In this document: one piece after another, positions 45,919-54,750 of the stretch
How positions within the stretch are numbered: position 1 is the stretch's first letter
Layout: each line of letters starts with the position of its first letter
Assembly: GCA_963704875.1 (NCBI GenBank)
Contig: CAVPIA010000005.1
Span: 558,001-622,000 of the forward strand
Direction of reading: 5' to 3'
DNA from: CAMYOC01 sp963704875
GTDB taxonomy: Bacteria; Pseudomonadota; Gammaproteobacteria; Steroidobacterales; XN24
DNA length: 64,000 bases
Position numbers and translations under genes: made by a program
Notes under the pieces: model-generated
The model's database searches: none
The model's input: only the letters and a program-made list of their open reading frames with translations
Told to the model about the DNA's origin: nothing

Positions 45919-47261
45919 GAAAGCAGATCATTACTCTGTTGGCGCTGATCGTTGGCGCCCTTGGCAGCAGCAATGCCTGGTCTGCCGACACGCTTGACCA
46001 GTTGTTGAACGAGGTCAAGAAAGCGCGCAATGAAATGTCCGAGGAGAACAAGCAGCGTGAGTCCCGTTTCCAGCGTGAGCGCGACAATCAGCGCGCGCTG
46101 CTACGCGAAATTCAGGCAGAGCTATCGCGCGAGGAACAGCGCAGCAACCAGCTGACCGCAGCATTTACCGAGAACGAGCAGCTGCTGACCGAGATGTCGG
46201 ACAATCTGCAGGTGCAGGTGGGCAACTTCGGTGAGCTGTTCGGCGTGGTGCGTCAGGTGGCCGGCGATACCGTGGGCATTATCAAGAGCTCGCTGATCTC
46301 GGCCCAATATCCGGATCGCAGCGACGTTGCAGCGCGCCTGGCCCAGATCAAGGGCCTGCCCTCTATCGAAGATCTGGACGCCCTGCGCATCCTGTTGTTT
46401 GAAGAGATGGTCCAATCCGGTGAAGTCTCGCGCTTCCCGTCGACGATCGTTACTGCCGACGGCCGGGACGAACAGGTTGAAGTGGTCCGGGTCGGCGTAC
46501 ACAACCTGATCACCGGTGACCGCTTCCTGACTTATGACACCGAGACCGGGTCGATCAAGGAGTTGGCGCGCCAGCCGCAGGACCGTTTCCGTGCTGCGAT
46601 TGACGATCTGTTCAACGCCACACCACCCGAGATCGTCAATTCGGCGGTGGACCCGAGTCGTGGTTCGCTGCTTGGCCTGCTGATTCAGGCGCCCAGCCTG
46701 CCCGAACGCATCGACCAGGGTGGCGTCGTCGGTTATGTGATTATCGGGCTTGGCATCATCGGGCTGCTGATCGCGCTGTGGCGTCTGCTGCTGCTGAGCG
46801 GCATCAGTTCCGGTATGCGCAAGCAGCTGAAGTCATCTGAAGCCAGCGAGAAGAACCCGCTCGGACGGATACTCAAGGTCTACGACGATAACCGGATGAA
46901 CGACACGGAAACCCTGGAGCTGAAGCTGGATGAAGCCATCCTTCGCGAGGCTCCGGCGCTGGAGAAATGGCAAGGCGGTATCAAGGTATTGGCGGCGGTG
47001 GCCCCGTTGCTCGGACTGTTGGGTACGGTCACCGGCATGATCGCGACGTTCCAGGCGATCACCCTGTTCGGAACCGGTGATCCGAAGCTGATGGCCGGTG
47101 GTATTTCTCAGGCTCTGGTTACCACAGTGCTCGGTTTGTGCGTCGCTATCCCGCTGGTGCTTCTGCACAGCTGGGTCGCCGGTCGCAGCCGCAGCCTGAT
47201 CGAGATCCTTGAGGAGCAGACCGCCGGCATGATCGCCCAGAAGGCGGAATCTGACCGATGA
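45915..47261 (+). CDS. Large ExbB/TolQ-type proton channel with periplasmic coiled coil (TtpC-like)
   Basis: 448 residues. A signal peptide (about 1-23) and a periplasmic coiled coil (about 25-110, EVKKARNEMSEENKQRESRFQRERDNQRALL...) precede the MotA/TolQ/ExbB channel domain. One helix lies near 272-295 (VVGYVIIGLGIIGLLIALWRLLLL), and two more lie in the conserved block IKVLAAVAPLLGLLGTVTGMIATFQAI...GGISQALVTTVLGLCVAIPLVLLHSWV. This is the architecture of the TtpC component of Vibrio TonB2-type systems. It overlaps both neighbours by 4 nt. Confidence 0.93.
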   Translation: MRKQIITLLALIVGALGSSNAWSADTLDQLLNEVKKARNEMSEENKQRESRFQRERDNQRALLREIQAELSREEQRSNQLTAAFTENEQLLTEMSDNLQVQVGNFGELFGVVRQVAGDTVGIIKSSLISAQYPDRSDVAARLAQIKGLPSIEDLDALRILLFEEMVQSGEVSRFPSTIVTADGRDEQVEVVRVGVHNLITGDRFLTYDTETGSIKELARQPQDRFRAAIDDLFNATPPEIVNSAVDPSRGSLLGLLIQAPSLPERIDQGGVVGYVIIGLGIIGLLIALWRLLLLSGISSGMRKQLKSSEASEKNPLGRILKVYDDNRMNDTETLELKLDEAILREAPALEKWQGGIKVLAAVAPLLGLLGTVTGMIATFQAITLFGTGDPKLMAGGISQALVTTVLGLCVAIPLVLLHSWVAGRSRSLIEILEEQTAGMIAQKAESDR

Positions 47262-47785
47262 TCTTCTTCCAGGAAAATCTGATCGCGCCGATCAGAGATT
47301 TCTTCGAAGCAGGCGGCAACGTTCTGTTCGCGATCCTGTTCGTGACCATCCTGATGTGGACACTGATCATCGAACGTCTGTGGTTCTTCTACTTCGTGCT
47401 TCCGGGGCGGGTCAAGCAGGTCACCGAGACCTGGAACGCCCGCTCCGACACCTTCTCCTGGTATGCGCGTCAGGTGCGCCAGCAGCTGGTGTCGGAAGTG
47501 GGCGTGGAGTGTCGTCACTATCTGTCGATCATCAAGGCACTGATGGCGATTCTGCCGTTGCTGGGTCTGCTGGGCACGGTCACGGGCATGATCTCGGTGT
47601 TTGACGTGATGGCCTTCGCGGGTACCGGCAATGCCCGTCTGATGGCGGCAGGTGTATCCAAAGCCACGATTCCCACCATGTCGGGTCTGGTCGCTGCGCT
47701 GTCCGGTTTGTACTTCGCTTCCTGGCTGGAGCAGAAGTCGACCCGCGAAGTTGGCAAGATCGAAGACCTGTTGGCGCACCATTGA
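47258..47785 (+). CDS. exbB: ExbB/TolQ-type proton channel, short form
   Basis: 175 residues with three transmembrane helices: about 20-42 (NVLFAILFVTILMWTLIIERLWFF), then the pair in IKALMAILPLLGLLGTVTGMISVFDVMA and GVSKATIPTMSGLVAALSGLYFASWLEQ. This is the standard pentameric ExbB subunit that uses the proton gradient to drive TonB. It overlaps the TtpC-like gene by 4 nt and is 10 bp from the first ExbD gene. Confidence 0.94.
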   Translation: MIFFQENLIAPIRDFFEAGGNVLFAILFVTILMWTLIIERLWFFYFVLPGRVKQVTETWNARSDTFSWYARQVRQQLVSEVGVECRHYLSIIKALMAILPLLGLLGTVTGMISVFDVMAFAGTGNARLMAAGVSKATIPTMSGLVAALSGLYFASWLEQKSTREVGKIEDLLAHH

Positions 47786-47795
47786 GGGCGGCTGA

Positions 47796-48200
47796 ATGCG
47801 ACGCAGAGTAACGGCCCACGCCGAAGAGGCGGAGATCAACATCACGCCGATGCTGGACATCGTGTTCATCATGCTGATCTTCTTTATCGTCACGACATCC
47901 TTTGTTAAGGAAATCGGCATTGATGTAAACCGGCCGTCGAACAAGCCGATGGAAACGAAGAAGATTTCCGAGGTCGTGGCGATTCGGATAGACGAACTCG
48001 GCCGGATCCAGGTTCAGAACCGGTATGTCGATCTGCGTGCGGTGAGGGCGAACATCGAGAGCGAACTGGCGACCAAACCGGATGCCAGCGTGGTGGTCAT
48101 CGCCGACCGGAATTCGGACGCTGGCTTGCTGGTGCAGGTTATCGATCAGGCGCGGGTCGCCGGGGCCCAGGGCGTTTCGCTGGCGGCGATGGCGAAATGA
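47796..48200 (+). CDS. exbD: ExbD/TolR-type protein 1
   Basis: 134 residues: short cytoplasmic tail, one transmembrane helix with the essential proton-carrying Asp (INITPMLDIVFIMLIFFIV, about 21-39), and a periplasmic domain (about 55-130). It is nearly identical in the membrane segment to the second ExbD gene that follows, indicating tandem duplication. Partner of ExbB in the energising complex. Confidence 0.94.
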   Translation: MRRRVTAHAEEAEINITPMLDIVFIMLIFFIVTTSFVKEIGIDVNRPSNKPMETKKISEVVAIRIDELGRIQVQNRYVDLRAVRANIESELATKPDASVVVIADRNSDAGLLVQVIDQARVAGAQGVSLAAMAK

Positions 48201-48238
48201 ATCAGGGATCCTTGAGCACTTTTCGAGTGAGAGTCTAA

Positions 48239-48646
48239 ATGGCAAGACGGCATGCAGTCCCGCAGGAAGAGACCGAGATCAACATCACGCCGATGTTGGA
48301 TATCGTGTTCATCATGCTGATCTTTTTCATCGTCACCACCTCGTTTATCAAGGAAACTGGTATTGATCCGCAGCGCCCCGAGGCGGTTACCGCAATAAAG
48401 CAGGAGCGCGGCAACATCCTGATCGGCATCAGTTCCGGCGGTGACATCTGGATGAACAAACGCAGGGTCGAACTGGCGCAGATACGGCAGCTGGTTGAAC
48501 AGGCTATTGCCGAAACTCCCGAGGCCAGCGTTGTGATTGTTTCTGATGAGAAGGCCGCCACCGGTGTGCTGATTGATCTGATGGATCAAATCAGGCTGGG
48601 TGGGGTCCAAAATGTATCCGTGGCTGCAGAGTTGGGAGGAGGCTGA
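48239..48646 (+). CDS. exbD2: ExbD/TolR-type protein 2
   Basis: 135 residues with the same layout as the preceding gene: INITPMLDIVFIMLIFFIVTT in the single helix, then KETGIDPQRPE where the first copy reads KEIGIDVNRPS. The periplasmic domains are more diverged. Two ExbD copies in one operon suggest a hetero-ExbD arrangement. Its stop overlaps the tonB start by one base. Confidence 0.93.
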   Translation: MARRHAVPQEETEINITPMLDIVFIMLIFFIVTTSFIKETGIDPQRPEAVTAIKQERGNILIGISSGGDIWMNKRRVELAQIRQLVEQAIAETPEASVVIVSDEKAATGVLIDLMDQIRLGGVQNVSVAAELGGG

Positions 48647-49272
48647 TGGTCAAGACATTCGCATCCCTGGCTCTGGGCATTGTTATCGCCTTGCTGTTGT
48701 TCCTGCTGATGAATGCGTTGATCTCCAACAAGGGCGGATTCCGCGGCGCTGACGAAGGCGGCAAGGTCATCGACTTCATCCGGGTTCAGCAAGACGAGAT
48801 GCTGCAAACCAAGGACCGGCGGGTACCCAAGAAGCCGCCGCCGCCAAAGAAGCCGCCACCGCCGCCCAAGCTGCAGGTCACCTCACAGTCACAGCCGCCG
48901 CCGACGCCGCTGGATATCGAGACGCCGGATATCGACGTCGGCTTTAGCGGCAGTGGCCCGTTTCTCGGGTCCTGGCAGGCAGGTGACGCATCCGCTGAAG
49001 GCGACATCATCCCGATCGTACGCATCGAGCCGCAGTATCCTCGCGAAGCCCTGCTGAAAGGCGCTGAAGGATGGGTGAGAGTCCGCTTTACGATTCTCGA
49101 AGACGGCACCGTAGACAATCCTCTGGTGGTGGAGGCTGAACCCAGGCGTCTGTTTGATCGCGCCGCCGTCCGCGCCATCCTGCGGTGGAAATTCAAGCCG
49201 CGTATTGTCGATGGTCGCGCAGTCAGTCGGGAAGCCGAGCAAACCATCGACTTCAAGCTGGATGCAAGCTGA
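48646..49272 (+). CDS. tonB: TonB energy transducer
   Basis: 208 residues. N-terminal membrane anchor (about 6-25, LALGIVIALLLFLLMNALI), Pro/Lys-rich periplasmic spacer (KKPPPPKKPPPPPK, about 63-76), and the C-terminal TonB domain (IEPQYPREALLKGAEGWVRVRFTILEDGTVDNPLVVEAEP...RAILRWKFKPRI) that contacts the TonB box of outer-membrane receptors. Short spacer like Vibrio TonB2. No receptor gene is nearby. The stop overlaps the start of the TPR gene (TGATG). Confidence 0.95.
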   Translation: MVKTFASLALGIVIALLLFLLMNALISNKGGFRGADEGGKVIDFIRVQQDEMLQTKDRRVPKKPPPPKKPPPPPKLQVTSQSQPPPTPLDIETPDIDVGFSGSGPFLGSWQAGDASAEGDIIPIVRIEPQYPREALLKGAEGWVRVRFTILEDGTVDNPLVVEAEPRRLFDRAAVRAILRWKFKPRIVDGRAVSREAEQTIDFKLDAS

Positions 49273-50579
49273 TGAAATCAGGCAAATCAATCGGTTTGAG
49301 TCTCTTGTTGCTGGCCTTGACCGGCGTTGCCGGGGTGGCTCAGGCAGCAGAGCAGGCGGGTAAGTGCGAGGGCCAGGCCGCGATTGAGCGCAAAGAACGT
49401 GGCGCGCTGATCGGCGAGCGGACCTACCGACGCCTGAGCGCAATCCATGAGCAGATGGGTAACGAGCAGTATGGCGATGCGCTGAAGGGTCTCAAATCGC
49501 TCGAGTCCGGCAACCTGAACGATTACGAAATGGCCAAGGTGAATGAGACGTTTGGCTACGTCTATGCTGCGCAGGGCAAGTATTCCCAGGCCACGCCCTA
49601 TTTCCAAAAGGCGCTGGATTCGGATGCGCTGACCAATGCGTCGCACTTTGGTCTGATGTATTCGCTGGCGCAGCTATACGCCGGCGAGGAAAAACATCAA
49701 CAGACCATTGATCTGCTGCTGGAGTATATGAAGTTCCAGTGCGATCCGCCGCCACAGGCGTATATTGCGCTGGCTGCGAGCTACTCGCAGCTGCAGCGTT
49801 ACGATGAGGCGCTGCCGAACGTGCAGAAAGCAATTGCCCTGGCTGGCGATAAGGCTCAGGAGTCCTGGTATCTGCTGGAGCTGGCGATTTACTTCGAAAA
49901 GAAGAATTTTCCGGCCGCGGCGAAATTGCTTACCGGTATGGTTGCGAAGTGGCCGGACAAGCTGAAGTACTGGGAGATGTTGTCAGGCGCCTATCAGGAA
50001 CAGCAAAAGGACATCGACGCTTTGTCCGCATTGATGGTCGCCTATGAAGCCGGACTGCTGAATGAGGTAAGCGACACGCTGAGCGAGAAGCAGCGCGAAA
50101 CCAAGCTGATTAACCTTGCCCGCATGAATTTGTTTGTCGAAGTTCCCTATGTTGCCGGCAAGTTGCTGCAGAAGGAAATGGCGGCCGGGCGGATCCAGGC
50201 TAACCAGAAGAACCTTGAGCTGTTGCTGAGTGCCTGGACTTCGGCCCGGGAATTCGACAAGGCTGTGGCCACCATCGACCGTCTTGCGCCGCTCAAGAAT
50301 GATGGCGAGCTATACATGCAGAAAGCGCAATTGCTGGTCGAAAAGAGCGAGTGGCAGGCGTCGATCGATGCGGCAAGACAGGCCCTGGAAAAGGGCAATC
50401 TGAAAGCACCGGGCGGGGCTTATCTGCTGATTGGTATATCTGCAAACGAGATGCGGGACTTCAATCAGTCCCTGGATGCGTTGAAAGAGGCGCGCAAGTA
50501 CGATGACAAATCGCGTCGCCAGGCAACCGACTGGATCAAGTTCGTAGAAGAGCGTCAGCAGGCGGCATCCGCTGGCTGA
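49272..50579 (+). CDS. TPR protein of the TonB operon
   Basis: 435 residues from the ATG that overlaps the tonB stop. Signal peptide (about 5-26, SIGLSLLLLALTGVAGVAQA), mature N-terminus with a Cys, then TPR-like helical repeats almost throughout: VNETFGYVYAAQGKYSQATPYFQKALDSD, AYIALAASYSQLQRYDEALPNVQKAIAL, SWYLLELAIYFEKKNFPAAAKLLTGMV, and two more near the C-terminus. Periplasmic or outer-membrane-associated; homologues (TtpA/TPR) occur in the same operon in other gammaproteobacteria. Operon ends here at the hairpin. Confidence 0.9.
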   Translation: MKSGKSIGLSLLLLALTGVAGVAQAAEQAGKCEGQAAIERKERGALIGERTYRRLSAIHEQMGNEQYGDALKGLKSLESGNLNDYEMAKVNETFGYVYAAQGKYSQATPYFQKALDSDALTNASHFGLMYSLAQLYAGEEKHQQTIDLLLEYMKFQCDPPPQAYIALAASYSQLQRYDEALPNVQKAIALAGDKAQESWYLLELAIYFEKKNFPAAAKLLTGMVAKWPDKLKYWEMLSGAYQEQQKDIDALSALMVAYEAGLLNEVSDTLSEKQRETKLINLARMNLFVEVPYVAGKLLQKEMAAGRIQANQKNLELLLSAWTSAREFDKAVATIDRLAPLKNDGELYMQKAQLLVEKSEWQASIDAARQALEKGNLKAPGGAYLLIGISANEMRDFNQSLDALKEARKYDDKSRRQATDWIKFVEERQQAASAG

Positions 50580-50630
50580 TCCCCGCTCAGGAGGCCTGAT
50601 ACCCCGCAGTTATTCCAGCCCGCCAGAGTC

Positions 50631-50673
50631 CTGATACGAGAAAGCCCGCCAGATGCGGGCTTTCTCGTATCAG
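50631..50673. terminator. Bidirectional hairpin terminator
   Basis: Perfect 19-bp inverted repeat CTGATACGAGAAAGCCCGC / GCGGGCTTTCTCGTATCAG with the 5-nt loop CAGAT. The GC core flanked by AAA/TTT works in both directions. It lies between two convergent genes, and its right arm includes the stop codon of plsC. Confidence 0.85.
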
Positions 50674-51428
50674 GCGTCGTCGTTGGCCAATCGACCGGCT
50701 ACCAGATCCGGCTCATCTATCAGATCCACCATCCGCGCTCTGGACTCGCTAAGCAGCGCCCTGGCGGTGTGGCCGCTGTCGGTTTCGGCCAGGTGGATCG
50801 GTGGGGTCAGGGTAACCTCAAGATTACCCGGCCTCGGCAGCCAGCGCTCGGCGGGCAGTATCTCTCTGGCGCCACGGATAATGATCGGCACGATTGGCAG
50901 GCCGGTTCTGGCCGCAGTCGCGAAAGCGCCGTTGCGGAAACGGCCAAGCCCGGGTTCGGCGACAAAGGTGCCTTCGGGGAAGAAGGCCAGCGCCTGACCT
51001 TTATCTGCCCTGGTCCGGATGCGGTGTGCATCCTGGGCGCCTCGGCGCCGATTCGACCGCTCTACGAACTCCGAACCCAATCTGCGCAGCAACAGATGGG
51101 CCAGCGGCACACCGGTCATTTCGCGTTTGATAACGAAACTGAAATTTGCCGGCAAGGCTGCAGTGAGGATCACGCCATCCAGATAGCTGGAATGATTTGC
51201 GATGACCACGCAAGCTCCGGAGGGCAGCAGTTCGGCGGCATTGACCTTGAGTCCGATGCCGGTCACAAAAAAGATACTGCGGGCGCAGGCCCGCGCCAGG
51301 GTGCGGCGCGCGTCAAGGCTCGGTATCACCGCGACGAGCAAGGTTGTAATCAGCACCATGGAACCGAAAGCGACCAGAGCATAAAAGCCCCAAAACACGC
51401 GGAACACGGATTTTATCGCCTGATTCAT
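50670..51428 (-). CDS. plsC: 1-acyl-sn-glycerol-3-phosphate acyltransferase
   Basis: Adds the second acyl chain to lysophosphatidic acid at the inner membrane. 252 residues. N-terminal hydrophobic segment (about 8-33), the HX4D catalytic motif NHSSYLD (about 77-83), motif III FFPEGTFVAEPG (about 150) and the motif IV region LPIVPIIIRGAREILP. The stop codon lies within the terminator hairpin. Monocistronic; the 257 bp upstream hold a small inverted repeat GTGAC-4-GTCAC at 51461-51474 of unknown meaning. Confidence 0.92.
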   Translation of the reverse strand: MNQAIKSVFRVFWGFYALVAFGSMVLITTLLVAVIPSLDARRTLARACARSIFFVTGIGLKVNAAELLPSGACVVIANHSSYLDGVILTAALPANFSFVIKREMTGVPLAHLLLRRLGSEFVERSNRRRGAQDAHRIRTRADKGQALAFFPEGTFVAEPGLGRFRNGAFATAARTGLPIVPIIIRGAREILPAERWLPRPGNLEVTLTPPIHLAETDSGHTARALLSESRARMVDLIDEPDLVAGRLANDDA

Positions 51429-51685
51429 TCTCTCGATCGATCCGCGCCCGGACTCGTTATGTGACCGCCGTCACGTTATGTTAATAACCTTGGGGAACTG
51501 TGAAGCGGGTCACGGCTCCGACTTATTGCGGACCTGATACTCGGTGCTCGTAGGTGGATCCGCCTGATCGAATCTGAATTCGACGAGCGGTCCGATTCTA
51601 AGTCGCTTGACTAAACGAGGCCAGGACCGGGAACTAGGGGTGGGGACCGGTAGGGCAATAACGCCTTTATGAGCAAAGTGGAATT

Positions 51686-52624
51686 ATGGGCAGCAACAAC
51701 GGAACCCACAAAGACACCCGCCCCGCAGAGCTAGTAGATTCAGAAGCAAAGATCGAGAAGTTTCTCGATGCCGTCTGGATGGAGAGGGGCCTGTCGCGCA
51801 ACACCCTTTCGGCTTATCGGACAGATCTGACGTCCCTGGCCAGATGGTTGGCTGAGCGTGGCTCACCGGTTGCGGACGCCAGTCGCGCAGACCTGCTGGA
51901 GTTTATCGCCTGGCGGGTGGAATCAGGCGCCCGGCCGAGGTCGACCGCCCGGCAGTTGTCCAGCTTCCGCCGTTTCTTCCGGCATCTGTTGCGGGAAACC
52001 AAGCGCAAGGACGACCCGACCGCACGCATCGATATGCCCAAAATCGGCCGGCCGCTGCCCCGATCGCTCAGCGAGGCAGAGGTTGAATCACTGCTGGAAG
52101 CGCCGGAAACGTCGGATTGCCTCGGCCATCGCGACCGCACGATGCTTGAAGTGCTTTACGCGACCGGCTTGCGGGTGACCGAACTGGTCAACCTCAAGCT
52201 CAGCCAGATCAATCTGAATCAGGGCGTGATCCGGGTTATCGGCAAAGGCGACAAGGAACGCCTTATCCCGCTGGGCGAAGAGTCCATGGACTGGATCGAA
52301 AAATTCATCAAGGGGCCGAGAACAGAAATCCTGCTGGACCGTCAGTCCGACTATCTGTTTCCGACCCGTCGCGGCGACCACATGACCCGACAGGCGTTTT
52401 GGCACCTGATCAAGCGCTATGCGGCCAAGGCCGAAGTCGGAGACAAGTTGTCGCCGCATACCCTGCGCCACGCGTTCGCCACCCATTTGCTCAATCACGG
52501 CGCCGATCTCAGAGTGGTACAGATGCTGCTCGGACACAGCGATCTTTCGACCACCCAGATCTATACTCACGTGGCCAGGGAACGTCTCAAAGACCTGCAT
52601 TCCCGCCACCATCCCCGGGGCTGA
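51686..52624 (+). CDS. xerD: Tyrosine recombinase XerD
   Basis: Site-specific recombinase that resolves chromosome dimers at dif with XerC. 312 residues; the first ~20 are extra to the usual 298. N-terminal SAM-like domain (IEKFLDAVWMERGLSRNTLSAYRTDL) and catalytic domain with all residues: Arg in YATGLRVTELVNL, Lys in VIGKGDKERLIP, HTLRHAFATHLLNHGADLRVVQMLLGH, and the nucleophile Tyr in TTQIYTHV. Full match to housekeeping XerD, and the next gene is dsbC as in many gammaproteobacteria, so it is not a mobile-element integrase. Confidence 0.95.
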   Translation: MGSNNGTHKDTRPAELVDSEAKIEKFLDAVWMERGLSRNTLSAYRTDLTSLARWLAERGSPVADASRADLLEFIAWRVESGARPRSTARQLSSFRRFFRHLLRETKRKDDPTARIDMPKIGRPLPRSLSEAEVESLLEAPETSDCLGHRDRTMLEVLYATGLRVTELVNLKLSQINLNQGVIRVIGKGDKERLIPLGEESMDWIEKFIKGPRTEILLDRQSDYLFPTRRGDHMTRQAFWHLIKRYAAKAEVGDKLSPHTLRHAFATHLLNHGADLRVVQMLLGHSDLSTTQIYTHVARERLKDLHSRHHPRG

Positions 52625-52640
52625 TAAAGCCGGGGCGTGC

Positions 52641-52668
52641 TTGGCTTTGGCAGGGTTTGGATTAGAAT
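52641..52668 (+). promoter_or_regulatory. Candidate sigma-70 promoter for dsbC
   Basis: TTGGCT (52641-52646), a 16-bp spacer, TAGAAT (52663-52668). It lies just after the xerD stop and about 80 bp before the dsbC ATG. Confidence 0.45.
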
Positions 52669-52747
52669 GGCGCTTTGCTGTCGCTGAACCATTCTCACCT
52701 CGGGCGGTCCGAATGTGACATCAACCGCCTGGAAAGTCGGACACCAT

Positions 52748-53465
52748 ATGCCTAACTCACCGACAAGATTCATGCTCACCGGCCTGGCCGGTCTGAGCTT
52801 GCTGGCCGGCGGAAACGCCATTGCCGGGCCCAAGGAAGAGATCGCCAACATGCTGCCGGGCCTGACCGCGGATGACGTCAGTGAGTCGCCGATCTCCGGG
52901 CGTGTTCGAAGTCATGGTGGGCGGGCAGGTGGTATATATCTCGGCCGATCGTCGCTACCTGATCAAAGGCGACATTATCGATCTGAGCACCAACGAGAGT
53001 CTGACTGAAAGCCGACGCAGTGCCGGCCGCCTGGCCCAGATGGCGTCTTTGAAAGAATCGGACATGATTATTTTTGAACCGGAGAATCCCAAACATACGA
53101 TTACCGTGTTCACTGATATCGACTGTGGTTACTGCCGCAAGCTACACCAGGAAATCGATGAAATGCAGGCGCTCGGGATCCGTGTCCGCTACGTCTTCTT
53201 CCCGAGAATGGGGCCGGGCTCCGAGAGCTGGGCCAAGGCGGAAGCGGTATGGTGTTCTGACGATCAGCAACAGGCGATGACTGCTGCAAAACAGGGCAAG
53301 AAAATCGATGCCCCAAGTTGCGGCGCCACTCCGATCGCCGCCGAATATGAGATGGGTAACCGCATCGGCGTGCGTGGCACGCCGGCCATCATGATGGAAG
53401 ATGGTGAGCTGATCCCGGGCTATATTCCGGCCAAGGAACTGGCCGAGTATCTCGATCGCGGCTAA
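52748..53465 (+). pseudogene. dsbC: DsbC-type disulfide isomerase, one frameshift
   Basis: Periplasmic thiol-disulfide isomerase. The first frame gives the signal peptide (MPNSPTRFMLTGLAGLSLLAG) and the start of the dimerisation domain up to DDVSESPISG; the second frame resumes at VFEVMVGGQVVYISADRRYLIKGDI and runs to the end. Removing one G from the GGG near 52900 joins them. The rest is normal: active site DIDCGYC, second Cys pair (VWCSDD and SCGATP), cis-Pro in GVRGTPAI. A well-kept enzyme with one homopolymer indel suggests a base-calling error at least as much as a true pseudogene. The stop overlaps the convergent ferredoxin stop. Confidence 0.85.
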
Positions 53466-53785
53466 CGCTCCAGATACTTCAGTTTTTCCGGCACGCCGTC
53501 CCATTCTTTGGCATCCGGCGGCGGCTCGCCGATTTCGGTGATCACCGGCCAGCCTGCCGAAAGTTCCTTGTTGAGCTCGAGGAAGTGCTCCTGACCTTCA
53601 GGCAAGTCTTCTTCTGAGAAGATCGCTTCCGCCGGGCACTCCGGTTCGCACAGCGTGCAGTCGATGCATTCTTCCGGATCGATGACCAGGAAATTAGGGC
53701 CCTCGTGGAAGCAGTCCACCGGACAAACCTCAACGCAGTCCATGTACTTGCAGCGGATGCAGTTCTCTGTAACGACGAAGGTCAT
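53462..53785 (-). CDS. fdxA: 7Fe ferredoxin (FdxA type)
   Basis: 107 residues, the usual length, from the ATG with GAGGAG 4 nt upstream. N-terminal cluster motif CIRCKYMDCVEVCPVDCF and second motif CIDCTLCEPECPAEAI give one 3Fe-4S and one 4Fe-4S centre. The long C-terminal tail (HFLELNKELSAGWPVITEI...) is typical of FdxA/Azotobacter FdI-type proteins. Electron carrier in the cytoplasm; partner unknown. The stop overlaps the dsbC stop by 3 nt, tail to tail. Confidence 0.95.
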   Translation of the reverse strand: MTFVVTENCIRCKYMDCVEVCPVDCFHEGPNFLVIDPEECIDCTLCEPECPAEAIFSEEDLPEGQEHFLELNKELSAGWPVITEIGEPPPDAKEWDGVPEKLKYLER

Positions 53786-53876
53786 GTGGCTCCTCGGTGT
53801 CGATGGCAAAAGTTGTTAATGCGGGCGAGGGCGTATTCTGCCACAAGCCCCGCCGCCCCCCTATAGCCGGATCGCC

Positions 53877-54416
53877 CTATGCAGCGGGCCGGCGGAATGC
53901 CGTCATATGCAGTCCGGCGCGTCCCTGGCGGCGGTCTTCAAACCATACTTCAAGCGCAAAGCGTACGCTGGGAAACGCGATGTCGTCCCAGGGGATCTCC
54001 TCTTCGGCGAATAGTCGCGTCTCCAGGCTCTCGTAGCCGACGCCATAGTCCTCTCCGATCAGGGTCGCGCGGAACATCACGTGGACCTGGCGGGCCCGGA
54101 CCACATCGACGACGGCAAACAGCTCTCCGACCTCGACCACGGCCAGCGCTTCCTCCAGGGTTTCCCGGGCAGCGCCTTCCTGCATGGTTTCCTCGTTTTC
54201 CATAAACCCCGCCGGCACCGTCCAGTAGCCGGACCTGGGCTCGATGGCACGTTTGCACAACAGAATTTTCCCGCGATGCTCTGGTACACAACCAACGACG
54301 ATCTTGGGGTTTTCGTAGTGGATTATCCCGCAGGCCTCACAGACGTAGCGGGGGATAGTGTCCTGGGCGGGTGTCTTGAGCGTCACCGGTTCGCCGCAGG
54401 CGCTGCAGAATTTCAT
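53877..54416 (-). CDS. Nudix hydrolase with zinc ribbon
   Basis: 179 residues. N-terminal zinc ribbon (CSACGEP...YVCEACG, about 4-31) followed by a Nudix fold. The Nudix box reads GFMENEETMQEGAARETLEEALAVV (about 70-95) and keeps the metal-binding REtLEE core, although the last Gly of the consensus is Ala. The zinc-ribbon/Nudix order resembles NudC-like and YfcD-like enzymes that cleave nucleoside diphosphate derivatives; the substrate is not readable. Single gene, divergent from the pilus operon leader. Confidence 0.9.
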   Translation of the reverse strand: MKFCSACGEPVTLKTPAQDTIPRYVCEACGIIHYENPKIVVGCVPEHRGKILLCKRAIEPRSGYWTVPAGFMENEETMQEGAARETLEEALAVVEVGELFAVVDVVRARQVHVMFRATLIGEDYGVGYESLETRLFAEEEIPWDDIAFPSVRFALEVWFEDRRQGRAGLHMTAFRRPAA

Positions 54417-54693
54417 GTTGCGGCACTTCCTGAGCTTGTAGTTAGCGCCATATTACCCCAGCACAAGTGGCGGGTGAGAAGACTGTTAACACCAGTTCAG
54501 GCGAGCAGGGCAGCGGCAGACAAAGACCGAAATGCTGTTTCAAACAGAGCGACCGGGCGCCGCGTAGCGGAGCTGCCAACGTATCCGTGGCAGGCAGATT
54601 CCTGGCAACGCGGAGGGCCGATCATGGCAAGCAGGGCGGTTTCACTTAACGGGATGCCAAAAACTTGACGCATTTCTCACTTATAAGGTGAAA

Positions 54694-54722
54694 TTAGGGC
54701 TGTAACTGCATGATTTTATGAT
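54694..54722 (+). promoter_or_regulatory. Weak promoter candidate for the pilus operon
   Basis: TATGAT (54717-54722) is a good -10; 17 bp upstream lies TTAGGG, a poor -35. Transcription would begin near 54729, just before the riboswitch. The rest of the 54417-54690 gap shows nothing I can support. Confidence 0.35.
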
Positions 54723-54750
54723 ACAGTTTGACTCGCCAGCGGAACCTTAG

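Noticed and set aside
51461..51474. GTGAC-CGCC-GTCAC inverted repeat as an operator for plsC
   Set aside because: Only 5 bp per arm, with no second copy and no promoter elements near it; too weak to annotate.
51686..52624. Integrase of a mobile element
   Set aside because: The sequence and length match housekeeping XerD, dsbC follows as in many genomes, and there are no attachment-site repeats or phage genes nearby.
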